From Cyanophora paradoxa (taxonomy: Eukaryota > Glaucocystophyceae > Cyanophorales > Cyanophoraceae), in NCBI GenBank assembly GCA_004431415.1, contig QPMI01000494.1, forward strand, positions 496,001-560,000: 64,000 bases of DNA, written 5' to 3'. The stretch's first letter is position 1. Every line of letters begins with the position of its first letter. A program made the translations under genes and the position numbers. The notes beneath the pieces are model-generated. The model was not told the DNA's origin and ran no database searches. It saw only the letters and a list, made by a program, of their open reading frames with translations. Positions 36,960-48,200 of the stretch are shown here, in pieces.

Positions 36960-39627
36960 ATGGTCGGAAGTGAGCAACTTCTCGCCAAGCCAGCCGCCGC
37001 CGCTTAGCGCTTTCGGCAGGCATATACATCGTGAGGCACGGGGAGCGAGTGGACTACGTCAACGCGGTGAGCTCTCGCTCCTCGCACCTCGCGGCCGGCC
37101 GTTAGCTCACGGGGCGTTTCGTGACGCCGCAGGTCTGGAACGACGGTGAGCTTTGTAGTTGCAGGCCGAAACGTTCTATTCGCCGCCCGCCGCGCGCCAG
37201 ACGCCCCTTGCGCTGCCGAATCTCGCAATCTAACGCCACGCCCCGCCGCCGCCGCAGACGCCGATTTCCCTTACGGTAAGAGCGATCTATGGCTTTGGTG
37301 AGCTTTTGAGTCCGTGCTCACGCCGCGCCGCCGCGCCGCAGACCCGCCGCTCTCCGAGTGAGCCCTCCGCGCGAGCCGCGCACCGCGCGCCGCTCGCTGA
37401 TTCCGCCCCAGCGATGGAGTTCGGCACGCTGAGGAGCTCGGCCGAAGGCTGGCCAGGCGAGGTGCGCGCCCCGAGCGCCCCGCCCGCCCGCCCGCCCCGC
37501 GCCGCGCCGCTGCCGCCTCAGGCGCGCGCCCCGCGCAGTCTACAAGGCGGGACCCAACGGCCAGATAGATTTGATCCTTGTCAGCCCGTTCTGGCGGACG
37601 TGCGTGCCCGCCCGCCCCGAGCGCCCGGCCGCGAGAGCGCGCCGAGCAAACGTTGACGGGCCGCCCGCAGGCTGCAGACCGCGAGCGGCCTGAACATGTG
37701 GGTACACGCGCCCATGGAAGCCTTCTCCGGCGTCTGCGAGGTCCGTACCCCCATTCAGATCCTCCCTCATCCCAACTTCGTTCGCCGCGCCGCGCCGCGC
37801 CCGAGCCCCGGTTCGAATCTGCAGCACGTCTCCAAGAGCTACTTCCACGAGCAGCCGGAGCTCGAGTACAATTCTCTACCCGCCTCGGTCGTCGAGGAGA
37901 ACTTCTTCAAGGTACCGTACCCCCCCCCGTCCCTCCCGCCCGCTGCTCCCCCCCCACCCCCCCATTTACCAACCCCCGTACCCCTTCCCGGCAGGTCCGG
38001 TACAAGGGGCGCGTCGAGACGTCCAAGTACCCCGAGTCTCACGACCAGATGGTCAAGCGCGCCCGCGAGTCCGCCAAGTGCGCCGTACCCCCCCTCCGCC
38101 TCTCCCCCCGCTTTTCTCTTCCCCCTGCCGACGCCCCCCCCCCTCCCCCCCCCCCAGGTACATCACGCAGGAGTACTGCATCAAGAAGAACATGAACGTG
38201 CTCGTCGTGACCCGTGCGCCACGCGTATCGCCCTGCTGCGAGCATTCCTGTAACCCCCCGCCTCTTCTCCCCCCGGCAGACGCGGCGGTTATGCAGGAGA
38301 TGGTCCGAGCGCTCGTCGGCGAGCGCGACTACGACGCCAAGGTGCCGGGCTCGAATCCCGCCGCGTCGCCTTCTCTTTCTTCTCGTCCCCGCGCTCACCC
38401 GCCGCCGCCGCCGCCGGCAGATCGTGAGCGAGGGCGCGGTCGGGTACTGTGCGTCCGCCAAGCTCGTGATGGAGGCTCGCACCGGTTGGACCATCGACTG
38501 TGCGCCCCTTCCTCCGGCGTTCTCGCCGGCCTTCCCGCGGCGCTCTCTTAGACTCCGATGATCAATAGTATCCTGTAGCTTTAAGTCTTGCTGGAGTCTT
38601 TTGGAAGTTTAAGAGCTTAGACGCTCCGGTCTTAGGGCGTTTTCCCGCCCCTGCCCCCTGCTTTGCCTTGGATGTCGATCTCTAGATTCCGATCTCGTTC
38701 TCACCCCGCCCCCCGCAGACTACCACCGGGGGGAGAAGCGGCGCGTCCTCGCGCACGTGTACTCCTACATGCAGGACCGCGTCATGGAGGTGCGCGTACC
38801 CCCCCGGGCTTCTTCCCCCCGGAGCACAGCTGACTCGCGAACCTCCCCTCCCCCCTCCCGCGCCGGCAGATCTTCAAGGGCAACCTGGTTCAGAAGCACA
38901 AGAGCGAGGGCGAGAAGGGCCGCGAGGCGCGCACAGAGCGGCTGAGGGACCGGCTGGAGCCGACCCGACAGGGCTTCCACGTCGGCGGCGTTCCCGTACC
39001 CCCGCCCGAGATGCTCCGGGAGGGGGGGCCCCGAGGGGACGACGAGTACTTCAACCGGCAGTCCCCCCGCCCGCTCCGGCAGCGAGTGCGTACCCCCCGC
39101 CCGCTCCCTAGATGTACATGCGCGTACCCCCGCCGAGCCGCCCCCCCTGCCAACCGCAGGACGTCTACATCGACGACGGGGGCGATCCCATGCCAACTCG
39201 GAGCCCGCGGCTCGGGTCCCGGGGACCGAGCCCCGCCGCCATGCCGTACCCCGGCCCGGACCAGCCCCACCAGCCGCCGGCGTACCCCCCGAGGGGCCCC
39301 GGCCTCCGGCCGTCGCCGTACCCCGCAGCGATGGACGACGAGTACGGCCCCCCGGCAAACTTCAACCCGGAGCGGCGCCAGACGCCGATTCGCCACAAGC
39401 CCATCTACGCCTACGACCTGGACGAGGGAGAGGGAGACACGAACGGGTACAGCAACGGCAACGGCTACGGGCGCCCGCCCCCACCGCAGGACGGGTACGG
39501 CGGCTACGGAGGCCGCGGGCAGGACGGGTACGGCGGCGGCCCGCCGAACGGGTTCGCGGATGGGGACGGTTACGACCCTCCGATGGTCTCCCGGCGCTCG
39601 TTCTCGCAGCCCCAGCCGAGATATTGA
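36960..39627 (+). CDS. Histidine phosphatase (phosphoglycerate-mutase fold), 16 exons
   Basis: Exons: 36960-36969, 37020-37066, 37133-37145, 37258-37275, 37342-37357, 37412-37461, 37539-37599, 37671-37740, 37825-37911, 37995-38077, 38158-38213, 38280-38341, 38421-38499, 38719-38789, 38870-39085 and 39160-39627. They sum to 1407 nt, 468 residues and a stop, without any frame conflict. The protein begins MVGSIYIVRHGERVDYVN, with the catalytic RHGE. It continues DPPLSDDGVRHAEELGRRL and LVSPFWRTLQTA (second Arg), and has the second catalytic His in LVVTHAAVMQEM. This resembles the UBASH3/Sts-type branch of the histidine phosphatases. The last 150 residues are Pro/Gly/Tyr-rich low complexity and may be a binding tail. 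The substrate cannot be told. Four exons are only 10-18 nt long. Confidence 0.9.
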
Positions 39628-40938
39628 GGGGTACAATAATACGTCTCGGCTTGTTTTATACATCGGCGGCTCCACCTTTGCTTGAGCTGCTTTTCTTCTC
39701 TAAATTGGGCAGCTACAGCTGTCCTCTTTCTTCTTGTGCAATCTTTGCGTTTTGTGTGCTGCTTTAGGCCGCCGCGGTAGTGCCCAGCTGTGGATAGCTT
39801 CTCGGATTTCTTTGACGTGGGGTCGAGGGCGCTCTTAGCTTTCATGTATATGAGTTTCAATGTATACACAACGTTTTGCTGCAGCTGGCAAAGACTTCAA
39901 ATTGGTAGGACGACGTCATGTACCCGATCGGGGGGGGGGGGGGGGGGGGGGGGGCGGGATCGGGGGGCGGAGGAGGGTGGGAGGCTGGCCCCATCTATAA
40001 TTGCAACGCTCCTAATTATAAGTAGCTGAGGTGTGCATGCACGTGCACGTGCCAGCCGGGCCGCCGGGCCGGGCCAGACGACGCACATTAAATATTTGCT
40101 TTGAGCGCTTTTAATAAGACATGTACACGCGTTATAATTAATTAGACGAATGGGCTGAGGTGATATGCGCACGTGCACGTACACGCGCACGAGGAAGGTC
40201 TCAAGGGCCAGGCCTAGAGCCAGCCGCAGCTAGCACTGCAGGCCTAGCTTTAGCCACTGATCATGAGCTGCAGCTACAGGGACTTCAAAACTGTCAGTGT
40301 TCTGGAAGCCGCTTGAACTTGAAGCGTACACAACCGAGTAACTCGCAATAAATAATTAATTAAAAGATCATAGTAAAAATAAGAAACTCAGCCTGATCAT
40401 GAGTCATAATCGTTTACGTAAGCTTCAACCTATTCTAATCTGTAGATCTAGAATCGAAGTGTGCCTGTACATGATTCTACACATATGTGTATATATAGTC
40501 CTGGCTAAAGAGCTCTTCTTAAGCCCAAATATCCACACATATATAACAACATGCAAGCTGTTTAATGTAGGAAGGCGAACACACTGGAATTCATTTATCA
40601 ACTGCAAAGGCGCCGGCATGCATATATATGACCATGAAATATGAATTTCGAGAAACTGACACCGAGATATCGAGATTATGATATGCGAATTGCTGCAATG
40701 ACGTTATAATAATTAACTGGACGTTGACCTAGCTCTAGCTTTAAAAAAGCTTTAAGCTAGAGAAGCAAAGAAACCTGTTCTGCTTCTGTGTCATGTTAGC
40801 TATAGACGCTGGCATGCATTTGGCGGACGTCGCCAACGTCGTCTACATGCTGTGGATGCGAATGACGGGGAGGGGCTCGCAATCGCGATCGCGACCTCCG
40901 CAGCCGCAGCCGGCGCCGGCGCCGGCGATCGGCGCGCT
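39628..40938. other. Host intergenic region with poly-G tract
   Basis: About 1.3 kb without a supported gene. It contains a run of 25 G at 39930-39954, a near-perfect hairpin (CTCTAGCTT...AAGCTAGAG, 40733-40762), and alternating purine-pyrimidine words (GCACGTGCACGT). It lies between the 3' ends of the phosphatase (+) and gene E (-). Confidence 0.5.
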
Positions 40939-42935
40939 TCAGGCCGTCTTGCCTTTGACGAGATCGGCCCCGGGCTCTGGCGCCTCATGATCAGGCTTTG
41001 GCGGTCGTGCGAGGTCCGCCGGCGCCTCTGCGCTGGCCCTCCGCGGAGCGGTCGAGGAGACGAGGCGTTCGTGACGGGATCCGGAGCCGGTGGCCATGGG
41101 CGCGTAGAGCTTGAGGTTTGCGGGGAGGGAGCGCGGCGGGCGCGGGTCGGCGGCGGGCCGACGGAGGAGGCCCCTAAGGCGGTTCTCGAGGGCGGCGCGC
41201 TGAAGTCCGCAGACGCCGTAGTGGAAGGGCGAGACGGATCCGGATCCGGAGGGCGGGGCGGCCGCGTGGGTTTCGTGATCGCCGGCGCAGTCATGGTCAG
41301 ACTCGCCATCGGAGGAGACGGGTCGCGATCGCGACCTCGACCTCGGGTGCTTGGGGTAGCCCACGCGTACGGCCGCCGGGAGCTGCCAGGCCGCTACGAG
41401 CTTCGCGGCCGCGCGCGGCGTGCAAGCGCTGACGGGGACCTCTGCCGGCGGCGAGTTACGAGAGCCGCGGCGCTGTGGAGAACGCGAGAACCGAACCGAA
41501 GACGGGGCGAAGGCGGATGGGCGCGCCGGCGTCATTCGCCTGTATATGTGCCAGGCCTAGGCCTAGGGCAGCGCCCCCGAGGGCGGCCGCGGGCCACGGC
41601 GGGGTCGCCGTCGTGATCGTCTGATCGCGACCGGCAAGGGTGGTGAGGTTAGTGAAGGAAAAGCAAAGGGAATGGACGGGAAGTCGTGGCGAATTCCAAC
41701 CGTACCTGGACGAGGCAGAAGAGGAAGAGGGCGGGGAGGTCGTCGGGGAGGCCGGCGCCGGCCGCGATGCAGCGGAGCGACAGGGCGAGGGGCGGGGAGC
41801 GGGCGGCGGAGGCTGCCCAGCCCCTGCCCAGCGCCACCATCGACGCCTCGCAGACAGCGCGGGTCATGGCGCCCGACCCGCGCGAGTCGAGGAGCCAGTT
41901 GGCTTTGGCCAGCGCGCCGGCGTCGTGGAGCGACCAGACGTCCGCGTCGCTGACGGCGCGGTGGAGCAGGTGGTGGAATACCTGCGATCCCGAGAAACCA
42001 AGTCGGTTCCATGCTGTGAGATTGCAGGTTTACATCAAAGAAATCGAACGACAAGCGGACCTCGTATTGGGGGAAACCGATGGTGCCGGCCGCGGGCGTA
42101 TTGAAGCTCGCGTTGGGGCCGCCGGCGCGGTCCGCGAGGGCAGCCCCCACGATGCGCTTGACGCCCCGGGACCCCATAGCCAGGCCCGACGGGCCCGCAC
42201 CCGAGCCCGGCCTGCTCGCCGCGACCGCCCTCCAAATCTGGCGTCGGTTACAAAATAAGTGTTGACATGACCGGACCATGGTGTTTCACAACATGGCATC
42301 AGATTCGGATATCTAGAGATAACGGGGGGATTCTTTAATTGTATATATCAACGAAAATGGAAACGAACCATGTCGACGAGGCTGCTGTAGAGGGCGGGTA
42401 GGTCGACGTCCTTGGGGCTGTCCTGGGTCGCGGCGACGGGCCCGGCCGCGGGCCGCGGATCGCAAGAAGGGGACGGGGAGCGGCCGTGCGTGCTGCAGCC
42501 TGGCGACGCGTACGGCTCGCACTCCTCGCTGCTCGGGCTCGTAGCCTCCAGGCGGGGCGGGCTGGAACTCGCCTCCATATCACACTCGCGATCGTCGTCC
42601 GAGAGGCGGCGCGCGGGGCGCCGCGGGGCGCCGCCCGCGCTCAGGGCGCGGCGCAGCGTCTCTGCGTTCACGGCCAACTCGCGACGGGGACTTGGAACGG
42701 CGACGCTGATGGCGGCCGCCGCACGCTGCGCATGCGCATGCGGGTCGACGTCCGCGCTGGCCATGGTACCGGTGTCCGACAAAGGAGATGGGCTCAAGCT
42801 TTTCATCCGTATGGGCAGCAGCTGCGCGCGCAGGCCTAGGGACGGTGCTTCTGCCGCGGCCAGCGCGCCGTTCTCGCGAACGATCTCGTGGATGGCGCTG
42901 GGATCCATCGCAGCAGCTGGGGGCGGGAAATTCAC
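40939..42935 (-). CDS. Host gene E: multi-exon gene of unknown function
   Basis: Likely first exon 42935-about 42348 (starts MNFPPPAAAMDPSAIHEIV, with a second possible Met at 42908; Ser/Pro/Ala-rich; ends with DLPALYSSLVDMV). Middle exons near 42255-42070 (GSRGVKRIVGAALADRAGG ... TIGFPQYE, then a GTCCGC donor) and 41983-41707 (VFHHLLHRAVSDADVWSLHD ... LPALFLFCLVQ, then a GTACGG donor). A last exon of about 41480-40939 ends PGADLVKGKTA. The middle exons look helical and well conserved in codon pattern, while the first and last are low complexity. I recognise no family. Exon limits are approximate. Confidence 0.5.
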
Positions 42936-43813
42936 GCAATGTGGCAGGTTTGCGCATGCGCATGTGATCTCGGCCTGACGTACGATAGTACCGGTAGCGC
43001 GCGCTGCATGCTTGGAGCCTGCTTCAAGTTATACAATAATATATGGATCTCTACATCAGCTGCAAACTCATGCAATTCGGATTCATGATTGCAACCTGCA
43101 ACTTACTGCTAGGCAGTGCTATTACAACTAGTAACAATTAAATATTAACGCGGCCGCGCGCGGGGAACAGCTAGCTATACTGTAGAACTAGTTAATTTCA
43201 AAATAATTCGTACTTCGCCATAACTGCCACTTTAGCAGCTGGTAAACTTGAACTTGAACCGTTTGAACCGTTGAACTTAATTACAATTTTAACAAGGTGC
43301 AACCGTGGCAACTTGCAAGATAAACTGTCCGGATACTAAGTACTACTAGCCTACTACTAGGCGCCTGGCACAGCCTGGCAGTCAATCATTGATGGAATGC
43401 GAAATGGGATCACGGGATTCACGTGCACGCCAATTTCTAGGGTCCGGCCGAGGCGCTGGAAACTTTTTGAAACCGCGGCGCGTGGGGAGGGGGGACCCCC
43501 TCCCTGCCTGGCCGGACCTATCCGAGCAAATTGTTTTTTTGTGCACGCCAATTTCACGGCGCGGATAATTAAGCATGCTTTTTCTCCCGGCCCAATCCGA
43601 GGCCAATCGTTTCGAGTTCCAAGTTCGCACGTGCATGCGCAGTGCGCATTGCGCACTCCGCGTTGAAAAAATAGTGTACGACTAATCATGATTCAGGATC
43701 ATAGGCTTCATCATAGCATCAATGAATAATCATCCGGGCTTAATAGCAACTGCCAACTGCATGTGCGCTCCGCGTTGAAAAACTGGGATGATTGCACCGG
43801 TACCGGCGGCCGG
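42936..43813. other. Host intergenic region upstream of gene E
   Basis: About 0.9 kb. AT-richer than the genes around it. It has two copies of a word GCATGCGCA...CTCCGCGTTGAAAAA (about 43630 and 43760) and GTGCACGCCAATTTC at about 43422 and 43540. No gene is supported. Confidence 0.4.
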
Positions 43814-43828
43814 CCTACTAGGGCCTAG

Positions 43829-44358
43829 GGCTGAGTTCAGTGGAGCCCCCGGGTCCACTCAGTCAGTGGACGTTTTGCGCCAAACTCACTCAGTGACTAC
43901 CAGTGAGTGGGGGGTACGTGTGTTTTTACACGAAAACGACCAAAAACGACCTAAATCTCGCTGAGCTTCAAGGCACTACGTGCCTGAACTGTTTCCACGG
44001 GCTTTGGATATATATATGTTTAGAGGTCATTTGCAACGCAGGCATTGTCAGAATCGCAGTGCTTCTCGACGCTGCACGTGCACACCCTTCGCGCCGCGGC
44101 CTGCGGCACTCCGACGTTAAGTACCCCCACGACGTTCCACCTAAATTGCTAGGTGCACGTGGCGGATGGGTCCTAATTTTTGGCGCCGGATGCCCCCCCA
44201 CGCAGCGCTCGCTGAGGTCGATCCGGCTCACTGGTCCCATCATCGACTCCCATGCAATTTTCTTTGTGCGAGTGAGCCAAAATCTCCAGTGACTCAGTGA
44301 GTCAGTGCAGTGGTGCCAGTGGGACCCTCGGCGCTCCACTGGTTTCACTGGACCCAGC
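43829..44358. mobile_element. Short TIR element (about 530 bp) with 15-bp flanking direct repeat
   Basis: The left end reads (TA)GGGCTGAGTTCAGTGG and the right end, complemented, reads (TA)GGGCTGGGTCCAGTG. Inside each end are further CAGTCAGTGG/CACTGACTCACTGAG words. The direct repeat CCTACTAGGGCCTAG flanks it (43814-43828 and 44359-44373). The interior shows no convincing coding sequence, so it is probably a non-autonomous transposon. The motif CCCAGCCCTACT of its right end also occurs at 8501-8512, at the edge of E3. Confidence 0.6.
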
Positions 44359-44373
44359 CCTACTAGGGCCTAG

Positions 44374-45209
44374 TACCGTACTACGGTAGTAGTACGGCCG
44401 GGGTCGGCTATAATATATATATATAGCCTATATATACTATGGTAGCACTGCGGCAGCCTAGGCCTAGACTATGATACTACGGCCCTATACCGGGGTACTG
44501 GGCCTACCGGTATACTGAGGCAGTGAGGCTATAGGCTATAGCTCCCGCGATAGGCTGTAGCGCTCATTTCATGACTCACGCCGCTGAGGCTCATGATCAT
44601 TCATGACTCACGCCGTTTCACGGCTCTTGGATTTCGAATGGACGAACAGTTGCCCATTCAAGATGAAAGGCTCCGCATCCGATAAACGGACTCTATTCAA
44701 GATTCAATGATTGCTGTTGAGGCTATTCCGGAGTTCGAATAAATAATCGAGCCTGGGAGTTGGCGTCGACTCGGCAGGCGCCGAGTCGCCGAGCTCGAGT
44801 CGTCGCCGACTCGTCGGGGACGGTCGGGCCGCACGGGCCGCGGCACGGCGCGCAGTGGCCGCCGCGCACCGTCCGACCCGGACCGTCGGACCGGCCGTCG
44901 CGATCGGACGGTCCCGCACCGGCCGGGCCGTGACTCGGCACGACGACGATGACGCGGATCGCGATCGGACGGGGCGACGAAGAGTGTACGCATACATACG
45001 CATATGTAGTCGTCGCATACCCCCCCAGTACTCGCGCCCCGACTCCCCCGAGGCCCGGCGAATACTGGGGAATTGTTGGGGATTCCCGCGATCATCGCTG
45101 CAGCGGGGAATTGTTGGGGATTCCCGCGACCAATTAGCTAGCCTAGTAGCTATAGCTAGCTAGAACGCGGGCGCGCTTGTATACTATACTAGAAACCGTC
45201 TCGCGCGCG
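44374..45209. other. Host intergenic region with short duplications
   Basis: About 0.84 kb, GC-rich, with strings of TATA/CTAG/CCTAGG palindromes at the left and a 25-bp direct repeat GGGGAATTGTTGGGGATTCC(CGCGA) at 45067-45091 and 45105-45129. No gene is supported. Confidence 0.45.
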
Positions 45210-48200
45210 CTAGGCGAGGAGGGCGGGCGGGGCCAGGTCGGGGCTGTCGTGCCGGCCCCCCCGCAGCGACTCCAACAGGCGCTTCGCCGCCCCGTCCCCC
45301 GCCGGTCTCTGCCATACGTATACCCCAAAAGAATCAATTCGTACGCCGCTGAAGCCCCAAACCATCTAACTTCGCCACAGCCCATATAATATATACGTGC
45401 ATCCTGCTATGCTTGGTCTCTGATATAAAAGTTGCAGTGGGTATGCTTGGTCTCTGATATAAAAAGTGCAGTTACTATGCTTGGTCTCTGATTTAAAAGT
45501 TGCAGTTACTATGCTTGGTTTCTTAAATAAAAGTTGCAGTGGGTATGCTTGGTCTCTAGATCTGATATAAAAGTTGCAGTTGCTTTGCTTGGTCTCTTAT
45601 ATAAAAGTTGCAGTGGGTATTATGCTTGGTCTCATATATAAAAGTTGCAGTTGCACCTGGGCGGCTACGCGCACGATGAGGCGCCGCTCCTCGCGGTCCG
45701 CGGTGCGCCAGCGCGCCGCGAGCTCCGAGGAGGGCGCGCCCAGCAGCGCGAGCGCCGGCCCAGCGCCGCGGCCGCGCCCCGCACCGCTGCGCGCGCGCGC
45801 GCGCGCCGCAGATTCCAATATTTGAATTCAAAAAAGTTGAGGCGGGGGGGGGCGAACCCTCGCGGGTAGGCCCTCCTCGAAGAAGTCCTCCAGGACCTTC
45901 CGGAGGGGGAGGGGGGGGGCGCATGCGATTCAGATCGGAATCAACGGAAGTCCTCTAATCGATACACGCGATTTGGAAGCCCCTCAAATGGGGCGGGAGG
46001 GGGGAGGGGGGAGGGGGGCACGGGGGTATCGGCCTGAAGGTAAGGTCGCCGCGGAGGCGGGCCTCTCGAATCGAATCGGAGCAGATTCGAAGCAGGGAGG
46101 GGGGGGGTGGGGGGGGGAGGGGGGGGAGGAAGGGGAGCAGGCCGCTCGCTCGCCTGGAGGCCGCCAGTAATTAAGCTTAGGAAGCTTAAGCCTCTTTTAT
46201 CGCACGGGATTAGAAAGGAAGGGGGTGGGGGCGGGGGAAAAGGGGGGTAGCCCGCTCGCTCGCTCGCCCGGAGGTCGCCGCCGAGGCGGGGCCCGTCCTC
46301 GGCGGCGAAGGTGCGGGCAGGGCCTCCGCAGAGCACCGTCGCCAGCCAGCGCCTGCGGGGCAGAACTTCAGAAACCACTGTAAAGCTTAGCTATAAGGGA
46401 ACGCAAGAATGAAAGAAACCAAGATACACAGGGGCGCAAAAACGAGCTAGCCATAGATACAGAGGCCCGCCATTTCGAAAACGAAACGGGGCCGGGCGCA
46501 CCGGAGGGCGGCGCGCATGACGGCCCCCGCGAGGCGCTCCCGCACCGCGGGGTCCCCGACCGCCCCGCACAGCGCCGCCAGCGGGCCGTGCAGCGCCGCC
46601 GCCAGCCCGGCCGCCCCGCCCTGCGAGATGGCGCAGGGCAACCGTGAGCCGCGCCAACTTTATATAGCTGTTGTCGCCCAGCTTGAGGTGGCATGGCTTA
46701 AGCAGCCTGAAGCCTAACATAAATATATATATATATAGCCTTAAGCCTAACATAACACGTCGTCGCCCCCGCAGTATCCGGCTGGGTAGAGGGCTTATAC
46801 GTAAGTGGCCTAAGTAGCCTTAAGCTTTAGTGGGTAGCCTGAGCCCAAGGGGGCTTGCAAGAGCTCACGTCGCTCTCGCAGAATCCGGCGGGGTAGAGGG
46901 CGTCGAATGCGTCGCCCACCTCCACGTTTACCACGAAGGCACCTGCGCGCGGGCCGGGCCGGGTGCGGGCGGCGGAGCGTCAGTCGGCAAAGGCTTCGAG
47001 GGCTTCGAAGGCTTCGAAAGGGATGGAGAAGGGGAAGGAAGGGAGCACCGGTCCAGGCGGCGAGGGCGGCGGCGGCGGAGTGGAGGGCCCGCCGCGCCTC
47101 CGCCGCGCTCGCCGCTGCCGCCGCGCCGCGTCAGAGTCAGACAGACAAACGCGACGCTCTAGATCGAATATTAGGCGCCTAGTCGGACCTACAAGCGCGA
47201 CGCTTTCTAGTCGTACCTATATATGTATCTACCTCCTCTATCTAGTATCTACCTTCCAATTAAATGTTAGGCGCCTTAGGCGACGCTCGAGATCGGATGT
47301 TAGGCGCCTCGCGATCTTAGCGCTCTCGCGCCGGCCGCGGCGCCTGTATAGACCTGTCGATAAAGGGCGGGCGGTCGTTGCACACAGCTATCTTCCTTAA
47401 ACATTCAGGCGGAGGTATCTATCTTACTTTAGGTATCCACTTGAATCAGTTTTATAATTACTTATGCTCTCTCGCGCGCGCACCTAGTCGAATCTAAGGA
47501 TCTATATATCTATCAACCTCGATCTACTTAAATACCCTGAATAGATTCAAGCCTATACATTGGATCCGGACCTTCTCTTTCTATTCGTTCGGATCGAGGT
47601 ATCAGCATTATAATTACTACATGAAACCTCGCACCGGCGGCGGCGTCGGGGGCGCCGGAGAAGATGTCGCGGGCCCCGGCAAACAGGTGCGCGACGGCGT
47701 TGGCGCGGGCCAGCAGCGCGGGCAGGCCCCCCGAGGCCCCCGCCCGCGAGCGCTGCTCGGGGGAGAGGCCCGGCCCCGCCCGCGCCTTCGGCCGCGGCTT
47801 CTGCGGCCGCGGGCGCCAGGCGGAGACGCTTAAAGCGAGGAGGAGGAAGAGGAGGAGGAGGGGTCTCCTTCTTCTTAGGCGGCGCGCGCGCAGGAGGAAA
47901 GGGAGGGGGGAGAGGGGGGGGGGGGGGGGGGGGGCACTCGCCTTCACGTCTGCTCGCGGGGGCCGGCAGGCCGGCGGGCGGGCCCGGCTCTGGTCAGGGA
48001 CCGAGGCGGGCGAGAGCTCGAGAGTGGCGTCGGGGCGGGGCGGGGCGGGACGCACGGAACGGCGACTTGCGCTCGTCGGGGGACTTGATAAGGCGCGGCA
48101 GCGGCGGCTCGATCTGGCAAAGGGCGGGCGGTCGTTACACACAGTTTACGTAAGCTAGTTTGTTTCGCGTTCCATTATCATTATCAGAAATTACTAGTTA

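Noticed and set aside
37810-37819. GGTTCGAATC word typical of a tRNA T-loop
   Set aside because: Flanking bases do not pair as a T-stem, no cloverleaf fits, and the word lies in an intron of the phosphatase gene. A similar word near 38350 fails for the same reasons.
45409-45654. CRISPR-like array
   Set aside because: Units are contiguous with variable small indels, there are no spacers, and the context is eukaryotic, so it is a minisatellite.
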